Positions 8,936 to 17,105 of a stretch of DNA of 64,000 bases are shown piece after piece. The notes under the pieces are model-generated. The model was not told the origin of the DNA and did no database searches. It was given only the letters and a program-made list of their open reading frames with translations. Both the position numbers and the translations under genes were made by a program. This DNA is from Lachnospiraceae bacterium (GTDB taxonomy: Bacteria > Bacillota > Clostridia > Lachnospirales > Lachnospiraceae): positions 1 to 64,000 of the forward strand of contig CAAGSD010000022.1 of assembly GCA_900772845.1 (NCBI GenBank), written 5' to 3'. Position 1 is the first letter of the stretch, and each line of letters opens with the position of its first letter.

Positions 8936-10384
8936 GTGAAAGTAGTGAAATTATCCCATCCTAACTATGAATATGATGTACATTCTCTGGTGAAGGCTTT
9001 TTATGCCGAGGAGCAGGTCGCGGTCATCACTCCGGAGACAAAGCCGGAAAAGCTGGCGGAACTGGAACCGCAGGTCAGCTTGGAAATCGAACTGGATGAT
9101 ACCGGGGCAAAGATCCGTGTGGAAGAAGAGGATTTTCTGTGGGATGCGTCAGCCGAGACAATAGCAGATGGTTATAAGAATGGTTTGAAACGTTTTCTGT
9201 ACCGTACTTTATGGAAGGTGACAGGACAGGAGCTTCCCTGGGGAAATCTCACGGGAATCCGTCCCACGAAGATTGCCTACGGCATGCTGGATGAGGGCAG
9301 AAGCGATGCGGAGATCCGGGATTTCATGGAGCAGAGCCACTATGTCAGCGAGGAAAAGGCACTTTTGGGAATTGATATCGCAAAGAGAGAGCGGGATCTG
9401 TTGAAGGATATTCATTACGAAGGCGGCTACAGCCTGTACATTGGCATTCCTTTCTGTCCCACGACCTGTCTGTACTGTTCCTTTACCTCTTACCCTATTG
9501 CGGCATTCCGTAAGCAGGTAGATGCCTATGTGGATGCTGTTATCAAAGAGATGGATTATGTGGCGGAGAATTTTAAGGACAAGGTACTGGATACGGTCTA
9601 CATCGGCGGCGGTACGCCCACCACACTGGAGCCGGAGCAGTTGGATCACCTGATCACGGCATTAAGGTCCAAGTTTGATTTTTCCACTGTGAAGGAATTC
9701 ACCGTGGAGGCCGGTCGTGCCGACAGTATCACCAGAGAGAAACTGGAGGTACTGTATCGTCATCAGGTCAGCCGGATCTCCGTGAATCCCCAGACCATGA
9801 AGCAGGAGACCCTGGATATCATCGGCAGAAAAGCCAGCGTGGAACAGGTACTTACGGCATATAAACTGGCAAGAGAGGTTGGCTTCGACAATATCAATAT
9901 GGATCTGATCCTGGGACTGCCGGGAGAACTGGAGGCGGATGTGCAACGCACCATCGACAAAGTGGTGAAGCTGGCACCGGACAGCCTGACGGTTCATTCG
10001 CTGGCCATCAAGCGGGCATCCCGTCTGAACCAGTGGATCCAGGAAAACGGCGTCTCCATGCTTCACAACACGGATGAGACCATGAAGATCGCGGCAGCAG
10101 GAGCAGAGAAACTGGGAATGAAGCCCTATTACCTCTATCGGCAGAAGAATATGTCCGGCAACTTTGAGAACACCGGCTACGCCCGTCCCGGCAAATACGG
10201 CCTGTACAACATCCTTATCATGGAGGAGAAACAGACCATCGTGGCATTAGGTGCCGGTAGCATCACCAAGCGGGTCTTCCCTGATGGACGGATCGAAAGA
10301 TGCGATAATGTCAAGGATGTAGGGCTTTATATCGAAAAGATTGATGAGATGATTGAGCGGAAGCAGAAACTTTTTGCAGAGTGA
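8936..10384 (+). CDS. hemZ: Oxygen-independent coproporphyrinogen-III oxidase-like radical SAM protein
   Basis: A 482-residue radical SAM protein of the HemZ type. The cluster motif CPTTCLYC (about residue 177) follows GIPF, with IGGGTPT and NPQTM further on. The extra N-terminal domain of about 165 residues, with NLTGIRPTK, distinguishes HemZ from HemN. It is annotated as coproporphyrinogen dehydrogenase in Bacillus, but many Clostridia that carry it lack a full heme pathway, so the true substrate here is uncertain. The start is a GTG after GAAAGGAAAGG. A terminator follows at 10553. Confidence 0.9.
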   Translation: MKVVKLSHPNYEYDVHSLVKAFYAEEQVAVITPETKPEKLAELEPQVSLEIELDDTGAKIRVEEEDFLWDASAETIADGYKNGLKRFLYRTLWKVTGQELPWGNLTGIRPTKIAYGMLDEGRSDAEIRDFMEQSHYVSEEKALLGIDIAKRERDLLKDIHYEGGYSLYIGIPFCPTTCLYCSFTSYPIAAFRKQVDAYVDAVIKEMDYVAENFKDKVLDTVYIGGGTPTTLEPEQLDHLITALRSKFDFSTVKEFTVEAGRADSITREKLEVLYRHQVSRISVNPQTMKQETLDIIGRKASVEQVLTAYKLAREVGFDNINMDLILGLPGELEADVQRTIDKVVKLAPDSLTVHSLAIKRASRLNQWIQENGVSMLHNTDETMKIAAAGAEKLGMKPYYLYRQKNMSGNFENTGYARPGKYGLYNILIMEEKQTIVALGAGSITKRVFPDGRIERCDNVKDVGLYIEKIDEMIERKQKLFAE

Positions 10385-10552
10385 TAGTAATTCTCTTTGT
10401 GAGCGTTGCATCGGGACAGTCAGTGGAAATCTTGTTTGTATTTAAATCGCCGTTTTGGACGAAAAAAATACAAAAATGTGGAATTTTACCGCTTGAAAAG
10501 TCTCCATTTTCGCTATATAAGCAAAACAACCTTGACTTTACAGGTGCAGACC

Positions 10553-10578
10553 AAGCTCTCTCGCAAGAGAGAGCTTTT
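10553..10578 (+). terminator. Terminator between hemZ and the LytTR gene
   Basis: A perfect 10-bp stem, AAGCTCTCTC with GAGAGAGCTT around a GCAA tetraloop, ends in TTTT. It isolates hemZ from the following LytTR promoter region. Confidence 0.75.
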
Positions 10579-10603
10579 GGGATACTATATACCCGCTGAT
10601 TTT

Positions 10604-10669
10604 TTCGTTACACAAAAATCGCATTTCGTTACATAGGATTGAATTTCAAAGGAAAAGTGGCGATATAAA
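10604..10669 (+). promoter_or_regulatory. LytTR-type operator pair and promoter of the regulator gene
   Basis: Two exact copies of TTCGTTACA (10604-10612 and 10625-10633) are spaced 21 bp start to start, two helical turns. This is the classic layout for LytTR-domain activators. GGCGATATAAA, containing a probable -10 hexamer, lies 28 bp downstream. The same arrangement recurs at 11484-11548. The binding protein is inferred to be the LytTR product encoded just downstream. Confidence 0.7.
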
Positions 10670-10716
10670 AAAGGAAATGTTTGAATGGAATAAGATCCGG
10701 GGGAGTAGAAGAACGA

Positions 10717-11427
10717 ATGCTGAAAATAGCAATATGTGACGATGAACAGCCCATAAGAGAATACCTGAAAAGGCTGGTAGAGAAATGTACGGAGGGGGAA
10801 ATCCGACTGTTTGCCGACGGCGGAGAACTGTTGGCGGATCCGACGGCGTTTGACCTGATCCTGTTAGATATTTCCCTGAATCGGGAGCAGAATGCGGCGG
10901 AACCGGACGGTATAGAGACGGCCAGAAAGATCCGGGAAAGGTCGGATGCACTGATTATCTTCGTGACGGCCTTACGTGAATATGTGTTTGAAGGCTATGA
11001 TGTGGGGGCGTTTCATTATCTTTTGAAGCCTATCGATGAGCAGAAGTTCACAGAAGTCATGGACAGGGCAATCTGCCAGATCCGGAGTAAAAAGAATGTT
11101 GAACCGCTGGTTATAAAAGTAGGCGGCAACTATGTCAGGATTCCTGTGGATGATATCCTCTATGCCGAGAACCAGGCCAGAAAAATTATGCTGCACACCA
11201 AGTCAAAGAAGGAGCCCTACTGTTTTTATGAAAAAATGGAAGTGCTGGAGCAGAAGCTGGGAGATCGCTTTTTCCGCTCCCATCGGGGATTTCTTGTGAA
11301 TCTGCAGGAGGTCGCCCGGTATGACAACAGCAACATAGAATTGAAAAACGATGAGAGCGTATTTTTAGCAAAACAGAAATACAATGACTTTGTCACCGCA
11401 TACATGAAGTATCTGAGAAAAGTGTAA
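10717..11427 (+). CDS. LytTR-family response regulator
   Basis: About 236 residues. An N-terminal receiver domain (IAICDDE, phospho-acceptor Asp51 in LLDISL, and LLKPID) is followed by a LytTR DNA-binding domain (about 130-235; FFRSHRGFLVN is diagnostic). The in-frame TTG at 10681 lacks homology, so translation is placed at the ATG at 10717 after GGGGGAG. No histidine kinase lies next to it, so it is an orphan. The paired TTCGTTACA repeats before this gene and before the next one suggest that it activates itself and the secreted FliD-like protein. Confidence 0.92.
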   Translation: MLKIAICDDEQPIREYLKRLVEKCTEGEIRLFADGGELLADPTAFDLILLDISLNREQNAAEPDGIETARKIRERSDALIIFVTALREYVFEGYDVGAFHYLLKPIDEQKFTEVMDRAICQIRSKKNVEPLVIKVGGNYVRIPVDDILYAENQARKIMLHTKSKKEPYCFYEKMEVLEQKLGDRFFRSHRGFLVNLQEVARYDNSNIELKNDESVFLAKQKYNDFVTAYMKYLRKV

Positions 11428-11447
11428 GCGGAGATGCTTCAGAAAGG

Positions 11448-11478
11448 AATCAGCGGGTGATGGGCCTGCTGATTTTTT
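11448..11478 (+). terminator. Terminator after the LytTR gene
   Basis: AATCAGC (11448-11454) pairs with GCTGATT (11468-11474), with additional GG/CC pairing inside, followed by a run of T. It separates the regulator from the next LytTR-controlled promoter. Confidence 0.75.
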
Positions 11479-11483
11479 GATGT

Positions 11484-11548
11484 TTCGTTACATGAAAAGA
11501 TCGGTTCGTTACAAGACATATTAAGGGTGAAAGAAAAGCGGCGATATA
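11484..11548 (+). promoter_or_regulatory. LytTR-type operator pair and promoter of the FliD-like gene
   Basis: TTCGTTACA occurs at 11484-11492 and 11505-11513, again exactly 21 bp apart. A matching AAAAGCGGCGATATA promoter core ends at 11548. The spacing from the second repeat to GATATA is 29 bp, one more than at the upstream operator. Confidence 0.7.
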
Positions 11549-11591
11549 GAAGACAGAGAGAAAAAAATTGCAAATCAAAGGAGGTCGCAAA

Positions 11592-12272
11592 ATGAGGATC
11601 ACAACCCAAATGCTGGCAAATTCCGCAGCAAAAAGCGGGATTCCCATTCAGAGAACGTCGCTCTTGGACATTATCAATAACAAGTCATCCCAGAACCTGC
11701 TGGGAACCATCGGGAAGAGCATGAACACCACAAGTACCGGTGCCACGGACATTCTGAGGAAAAATAATTATGCAAAGCTGGAGGATCTGTCGGAGAAGTT
11801 GAGCCAATCTGCGTCAAAGCTTGCAGGCAGCGATAAGGATTCCATCTACGACAAGGCAAAAGAGAGCGGAGACACCACGGACATCCTGAGTGATGTGAAC
11901 AAAATGGTGGAAGCGTACAATGCTACCATGAAGCAGCTTAAGACCACCGGCGGAATCATAAATGAATTTTACCAGCAACAGTTAAAAAACATTCCAGCGG
12001 GCAGTAAAGAATCACTGGAAAGTATAGGAATCAGTCAGGCAAAGGACGGAAGCCTGATCGTGGACGAGAAAGTATTCCGGAATGCGGATGCGGATACCTT
12101 ACAGAAGGTACTGGGAGGAGAGAATGGCATCGCCCCCAAAATAGGATTTCTCGGTGAGCACATCAATAAGAATGCTTCCGAAAATGTGGTCAGCGCATCC
12201 AACCGGTATGGTTCCAATGGGGCAACCTATATGGAAGCTTTTGAGGCTAACAAGTATAATTTCTTTGGGTAA
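11592..12272 (+). CDS. FliD C-terminal-like protein
   Basis: A 226-residue protein with no classical signal peptide or membrane helix. The central and C-terminal part resembles the C-terminal domain of the flagellar cap FliD. It has VNKMVEAYNATMKQLKTTGG, then a helical stretch, then LESIGISQAKDGSLIVDE. The N-terminus (MRITTQMLANSAAKSG) is Ser/Thr/Asn-rich, like axial flagellar proteins. A perfect AAAGGAGGT ribosome site fixes the ATG. It is far too short for full FliD, and no flagellar operon is nearby. It may be exported by a flagellar apparatus encoded elsewhere. The LytTR operator upstream suggests regulated expression. The function is not known. Confidence 0.7.
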   Translation: MRITTQMLANSAAKSGIPIQRTSLLDIINNKSSQNLLGTIGKSMNTTSTGATDILRKNNYAKLEDLSEKLSQSASKLAGSDKDSIYDKAKESGDTTDILSDVNKMVEAYNATMKQLKTTGGIINEFYQQQLKNIPAGSKESLESIGISQAKDGSLIVDEKVFRNADADTLQKVLGGENGIAPKIGFLGEHINKNASENVVSASNRYGSNGATYMEAFEANKYNFFG

Positions 12273-12284
12273 GATTGTGTTGTA

Positions 12285-12330
12285 AAAAAGGCATTGTATT
12301 TCAAAAAAATTGAGATACAGTGCCTTTTTG
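12285..12330 (+). terminator. Strong terminator after the FliD-like gene
   Basis: A near-perfect 20-bp stem: AAAAAGGCATTGTATTTCAA at 12285-12304 pairs with 12310-12329, with G-T wobbles, and ends in a T run. Beyond it, 12331-12483 holds only a candidate TATAAT at 12439-12444 before the next gene. Confidence 0.85.
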
Positions 12331-12483
12331 CATATCTGAAATGGAGACCGAATTCTGGCATTAACATTTCTGCATCAATTCTAAAACATTTCTACAAAAC
12401 TTCCGGGATACATAATATACAGGATAGGAAAATCGAAGTATAATAAATAAAAAAGTATAGGATACCTCGGAAAGGGATAACAA

Positions 12484-13413
12484 ATGAGAATATTAGAAAT
12501 TATATTGCCGGTACTTGTCATGCTGGTTCTCGGTATGGCATGCAGAAAATTAAAGTTACTTACCAAAAGCGGAATAGATAATATGAAACTCCTGGTAACC
12601 AATATCATGCTTCCGGTGGCAATCTTTCATGCACTGGCCACAGCGGATTACAGTGTGGAGACCTGGAAACTGGTGGGGATTATGTTCGTTATGCTGGTGG
12701 TATCTTTCGGAGTAGGATTTCTGTTGAAGCCGCTTATGAACGGAGAATACCGCAAGTACCTGCCGTTTATGGTCAGTGTATATGAGGGTGGCCTCATGGC
12801 GTATCCTTTGTATACCAGCCTGTGCGGGCAGGAAAATCTCTCACAGATCGCAGTACTGGATATTGCAGGACTTTTGTTTGGATTCAGCATCTATATGGGG
12901 ATGCTGGGACAGGTGGAAAACGGAGAGAAGATCAATGCAAAGAAACTATGTATGAGTGCATTCCACACACCGGCATTTATTGCAAGTGTGCTTGGAATCC
13001 TGGCAGGACTGTCCAAGGTGGTGATTTGCCTGATCGACAGTCCCTTCGGCGGTGCATATCTGGCGGTGGAAGGGATCCTTACCACATCCGTGACAGCAAT
13101 CATTCTGATCGTTGTGGGATATAGCATGGAACTGACAAAGGAACTGATCCGGCCATGCCTGAAGACAATCCTGATGAGAGTTCTGCTACAGACACTTATG
13201 GCAATTGGAGTGCTGTGGGCAGTGCATTTGTGGATAGGAGATAACATGCTGTTGAATCTTGCCATCATTTCCTATATGTCGGCGCCGGCCACTTTCAGCA
13301 TGCAGACTTTTCTGAAAAAGGAAGAGGGCAGTGCCTATGTATCAACAACCAATTCTATGTACTGTATGGTGTCGATTCTGGTATATATCATTCTGGCAGC
13401 AGTGGTTTATTAG
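12484..13413 (+). CDS. AEC-family (auxin efflux carrier-like) transporter
   Basis: A 309-residue membrane protein with about ten hydrophobic helices in two inverted halves, typical of the AEC/BART superfamily. It starts with ILEIILPVLVMLVLGMACRK, then VTNIMLPVAIFHAL. The C-terminal half carries the usual YMSAPATF segment. Bacterial members carry malate, malonate or other anions, and the substrate cannot be told from sequence. GGAAAGGG precedes the ATG. No operon partner is visible on either side. Confidence 0.88.
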   Translation: MRILEIILPVLVMLVLGMACRKLKLLTKSGIDNMKLLVTNIMLPVAIFHALATADYSVETWKLVGIMFVMLVVSFGVGFLLKPLMNGEYRKYLPFMVSVYEGGLMAYPLYTSLCGQENLSQIAVLDIAGLLFGFSIYMGMLGQVENGEKINAKKLCMSAFHTPAFIASVLGILAGLSKVVICLIDSPFGGAYLAVEGILTTSVTAIILIVVGYSMELTKELIRPCLKTILMRVLLQTLMAIGVLWAVHLWIGDNMLLNLAIISYMSAPATFSMQTFLKKEEGSAYVSTTNSMYCMVSILVYIILAAVVY

Positions 13414-13594
13414 AAGTGTGAAAAAGGCAAGCGGGATAATTATATATATCCCTAAAAGCAGGATTTGAGAATATCTGCAAATTCTTCGATATAATATCCG
13501 GAATTATCTTTTTTCCAGAAGGCACAAATTCTTCATGACTTCCCACCATAATTTTTACTTCTATGGTAGGATATTAATAACTTAATCTCTTGAT

Positions 13595-13641
13595 AAATAA
13601 GTGGTCGTTTACTATAGTAAAAAGTAATCGGTCACTTATTT
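13595..13641 (+). promoter_or_regulatory. Nested inverted repeat before the beta-helix gene
   Basis: Perfect 9-bp arms AAATAAGTG (13595-13603) and CACTTATTT (13633-13641) enclose a perfect 14-bp palindrome, TTTACTATAGTAAA (13608-13621). The structure ends 26 bp before the ATG. A repressor operator or a leader hairpin is plausible. The rest of 13414-13594 holds a small GGGATA-type hairpin and AT-rich sequence, with no gene. Confidence 0.5.
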
Positions 13642-13666
13642 TATTCTGAGGAAGGGAAAAACATTT

Positions 13667-16117
13667 ATGATAAAACCTAACCCCGATTCCTGTCATCTCC
13701 TGCTGGACAGCAGGCTTGCGAATGAGGAAGTACAGAAAAATCCATACACTTACAATAACATCAGAGAAGTCCTGTCGGATGGAGCACTAAACGCAGCAAC
13801 TGTGGAACACCCGGTGACGGTCTACATTGCTCCCGGCATCTATTGGCTGGAGGATCCGCAGTCGGAGGCGGTGATCGTAAGGGAGGATCCGAAGGATCTT
13901 TACCCTTACGGATGCAAGGTAAACTGCGCAAATCTGAAATTGGTGGGGCTGTCGGAGAACCCGGAGGATGTGGTGATTGCTGCCAACCGGGGGAACGACC
14001 ATGGAGCGAAGGGGAATTATACTCTGTTCCATTTTTCGGGGGAACAATTGGAGATGGAAAACCTGACTCTGGGGAATTATTGCTGTGTGGATCTGGATTA
14101 TGCATTGGATCCTGCGCAGTCTGTGAAAAAGAGGACAGAAGCCATTACGCAGGCACAGCTGGCGGATACGAATGCCGATAAGTTCCATGCGAAGAATTGC
14201 CGATTTGTCAGTCGTCTGAACCTGTATCCCGTATGTGGCGCAGGCAGAAGCCTGTATGAACATTGTCATTTTGAACAGACGGACGATGCTCTGAATGGAA
14301 ATGCAGTGTACCTGGACTGTGAGTTTGATTTTTACAGCGGAATGCCGATCTATCAGGCTTCCGGTACGGGAGTGGTATTCTTAAACTGTACATTTCATTG
14401 TAAATATCCACAGGATGGGGAGACTCACGCACAGTATTTTACAAAAGTCGGAGGACAGATCGCACTGATCGACAGCAGCTTCGCAGGTCTGCCGGACACC
14501 AAAGTTGCGGTCTTGTGGACAAAATATCCTTCCGTAGCATTGAAGTGCTATCAGGCGAATGTGACATATCCGGAAGGCCGGTTTACGCCTCCGGAGGTTG
14601 CGGATTCCCATACGGTGGACATTGACGAAAAGATGCTGGCAGAGGCCTACTATATCCGTAAGGATGGAGAAACAATCTACAATGTCTATAATCTGCTGGG
14701 CGGGAAAGACGACTGGGACCCGTTGGGGAACGGAGAAGTGATCCGCTTTGCTGGAAAAACAGATATTCCTACACAGCTTCTGCTGGAGTCAGAGGCTTTT
14801 GAACTGGAAACAGGCGGATCTTCCATAAATATAAAGGGAAAATGCCTGACCTTTGATGGGCGTGAGAGGAAGTGTGAGATACATTTTAAAATAGAAGGAG
14901 ACAGTGCAGACTCCATAGAAATACAGCGTGTGTCGGAGGGGAGCTGTCTGCTGCAACTGAAAGACAGTAATATAGACCATGAGACGGAAGTAGTACTCAC
15001 GGCGCAGACCAAAGAGGGATTGCAGACCGGTGCGTATGTCAGAATTCATCCCCGGAAAGTGGCGGCACCAAGACTTACGGGCAATCCGGTGATCTGTCTT
15101 GAAGGCAAAATGCTGCGGCTGTCTTATGATTTTACGGAAGCGGAGAATGACTGCTCGGATATTATCTGGTATCGAAGCAGAAACATTCGGGGAGAGGACA
15201 AAATCGTGACGGCAATCTCCCAACCGGATCAGCCGGAGAAAGTTTATGCACTCACCGGAGATGATGTGGGATATTATATTTTCGCACAGATAAGACCCAG
15301 AACGAATCGCAGCGAATACGGGGAAGCAGTGCAGTGCTTTTATGAAAAAGCTATTTCGCCGGAAGATGTGGAAACAGACAGGATCTGGACAGATTTTCAT
15401 AACCTTCCTCTTTACAGCCATGCCGGAAACGAAAAAGGTGTATGGAATTTTGATGCGAAGCGTCCGGCGGATACCTGTGATTTTGAAAAGTGGGACCGTG
15501 AAAAGACGCAGGTCTCCTGGCACTACGGTGCAACAGGGGACGGCAGTAAGGGTGAAGGGCTCTATCAGGGAATGCAGGGGGCCAGGATCCGCTATACGCC
15601 GACCACGGCACCGGAGATGGGAACGGAAACCAAACGGAATATGGAAGTCCTGTTGGAAGCCGATCCGGCAAAGTCTGCCGGACAGGGTTTTGGCAGCGCC
15701 GGACAGTATCTGGATGTCTGCATCAAGACGGACACGGACACTCTGGACGGTTATGGACTTCGGATCATCCGTACGGCGGCCCATTCCGATGCGGTATCCA
15801 TGTATCTGATACAGTATGTGCGTGGACAGGCGCAGTGCATTTCCCGCGAGGTCGTGACAAACTGCTTTGTAACGGGGTGCAGAATTTGGGTGCGGTATGA
15901 GAACGGAATATTATCGGCAAAAGCATGGACGGTTACGGAACCTACGGTGGTACAGCAGGAAAGGGGCTATGCCCGGGGAGTGGAGCTTACGGCAGAAGTA
16001 GGCAGAAGAGAAAATGCCGAAAACACCGGACTACTGATCTGGCACACCGGATCGTTGGGAACAGAAAACTGGAGAAATACCACCATGCTGCATGGGGTAA
16101 AGATTCTTTATTTTTAA
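13667..16117 (+). CDS. Large beta-helix protein, pectinesterase-like
   Basis: An 816-residue protein without signal peptide or membrane helix. Residues about 20-300 resemble a pectin methylesterase/pectate-lyase parallel beta-helix. Landmarks are VTVYIAPGIYWLED, then LKLVGLSENPEDVVI, FHAKNCRFVSRLNLYP and the stacked turns GNAVYLDCEFDF and VVFLNCTFHCKY. Immunoglobulin-like stretches follow (about 430-560). The C-terminal 250 residues resemble a concanavalin-type lectin fold. Absence of a secretion signal suggests cytoplasmic action on imported pectin fragments, an inference. It is a single gene with its own upstream inverted repeat. Confidence 0.75.
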   Translation: MIKPNPDSCHLLLDSRLANEEVQKNPYTYNNIREVLSDGALNAATVEHPVTVYIAPGIYWLEDPQSEAVIVREDPKDLYPYGCKVNCANLKLVGLSENPEDVVIAANRGNDHGAKGNYTLFHFSGEQLEMENLTLGNYCCVDLDYALDPAQSVKKRTEAITQAQLADTNADKFHAKNCRFVSRLNLYPVCGAGRSLYEHCHFEQTDDALNGNAVYLDCEFDFYSGMPIYQASGTGVVFLNCTFHCKYPQDGETHAQYFTKVGGQIALIDSSFAGLPDTKVAVLWTKYPSVALKCYQANVTYPEGRFTPPEVADSHTVDIDEKMLAEAYYIRKDGETIYNVYNLLGGKDDWDPLGNGEVIRFAGKTDIPTQLLLESEAFELETGGSSINIKGKCLTFDGRERKCEIHFKIEGDSADSIEIQRVSEGSCLLQLKDSNIDHETEVVLTAQTKEGLQTGAYVRIHPRKVAAPRLTGNPVICLEGKMLRLSYDFTEAENDCSDIIWYRSRNIRGEDKIVTAISQPDQPEKVYALTGDDVGYYIFAQIRPRTNRSEYGEAVQCFYEKAISPEDVETDRIWTDFHNLPLYSHAGNEKGVWNFDAKRPADTCDFEKWDREKTQVSWHYGATGDGSKGEGLYQGMQGARIRYTPTTAPEMGTETKRNMEVLLEADPAKSAGQGFGSAGQYLDVCIKTDTDTLDGYGLRIIRTAAHSDAVSMYLIQYVRGQAQCISREVVTNCFVTGCRIWVRYENGILSAKAWTVTEPTVVQQERGYARGVELTAEVGRRENAENTGLLIWHTGSLGTENWRNTTMLHGVKILYF

Positions 16118-16244
16118 AATTTCAGAGAAACACAAAGAGTGAACACAAAGAGTTTTCTCACTGTAGTTTTTTCCCGTTCCATATGTTATACTTAAGTTTA
16201 ACACATCTGTGATGTAGCAGGTTACGGTAAAGGAGACGGAAGAT

Positions 16245-17105
16245 ATGAGGTGTGAGTTACTGTCACCCGGAGAACTGGCGGACTGGGCTGCCTGCATTCC
16301 GCAAGAGTTGTTTGTGGAACTAATGAACGGAACAGAGGGAATATATGCGCTGGGCGTCTGGTTCCTGGGGGAAGCGCAGGGGGCGCTTGTATGGGAGGAA
16401 GACGGGCAGAGTGTTGCACTGGAGAGCATATATATCAGACCGCAGGCGAGGCGCCTTGGGCTTGGCACAGCATTGATACGGCGCTTTGTGCAGGAGACCC
16501 GGTCTGAGGAAAGAGAAATTTCCGTCTCTTATGTGGAAGAGGGGGAACGATGTCTGCTGACACCTTTTCTGCGGGATAACGGTTTCTTCGTTGACACGGC
16601 TGCTTTTCCGGCAGGCACAGTCACACTCCGGCAGTTGAACGAGGAACTGCTGCCACAGCTTAGGACGAACAGAAGCGGAGTCCGTCCGATCTGGCAGCTG
16701 TCCGTAAGGGAGCGGGGCGTATGTGAGAAATGGTTAAAGGAGCAACTGGCTCTGTCGATGCAGCCGTACCTTTCCGCAGAACCGGCGAGCTTCGCAGCAA
16801 TAAGAGGCGGCGAAGTGCAGGGAGCGGTACTTCTGCGGAGAGAGGAGAAAGGAATTGCGCTGGATTATTGCTGGATCATGCAGAGCAATCCCATAGTACT
16901 TGCAAAGCTGCTGGCTTGTGCCATAGAACATCTGGATGAATTATATGCGCCGGAGACGATGGTGCGGATGACACTTTCCACGACGCAGGCGCAGGCGTTG
17001 TTTGAACGGCTTTTTGGTCAGACAGAAGAGACGACTTGTTTTTGCAGTGGAATTTATGGAAATGACAGAGAACAAGGGGGACAAGAATGGACGGAAAGGG
17101 TATGA
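16245..17105 (+). CDS. GNAT-family N-acetyltransferase
   Basis: A 286-residue protein. The acetyl-CoA motif sits near residues 62-80 (IYIRPQARRLGLGTALIRRF, the RxxGxG/A pattern). The second half (about 150-280) has the length and hydrophobic pattern of another GNAT-like domain, but no clear CoA loop. The acceptor is unknown. AAAGGAGA precedes the ATG. The 3' end overlaps the protease gene by 19 bases, so the two are probably translationally coupled. The 16118-16244 gap holds a direct repeat of ACACAAAGAGT and a candidate TATACT -10. Confidence 0.85.
   Translation: MRCELLSPGELADWAACIPQELFVELMNGTEGIYALGVWFLGEAQGALVWEEDGQSVALESIYIRPQARRLGLGTALIRRFVQETRSEEREISVSYVEEGERCLLTPFLRDNGFFVDTAAFPAGTVTLRQLNEELLPQLRTNRSGVRPIWQLSVRERGVCEKWLKEQLALSMQPYLSAEPASFAAIRGGEVQGAVLLRREEKGIALDYCWIMQSNPIVLAKLLACAIEHLDELYAPETMVRMTLSTTQAQALFERLFGQTEETTCFCSGIYGNDREQGGQEWTERV

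Noticed and set aside
14789..15784. Minus-strand open frame of 331 codons inside the beta-helix gene
   Set aside because: It has no start signal or recognisable domain, and the plus-strand frame is continuous and domain-bearing.
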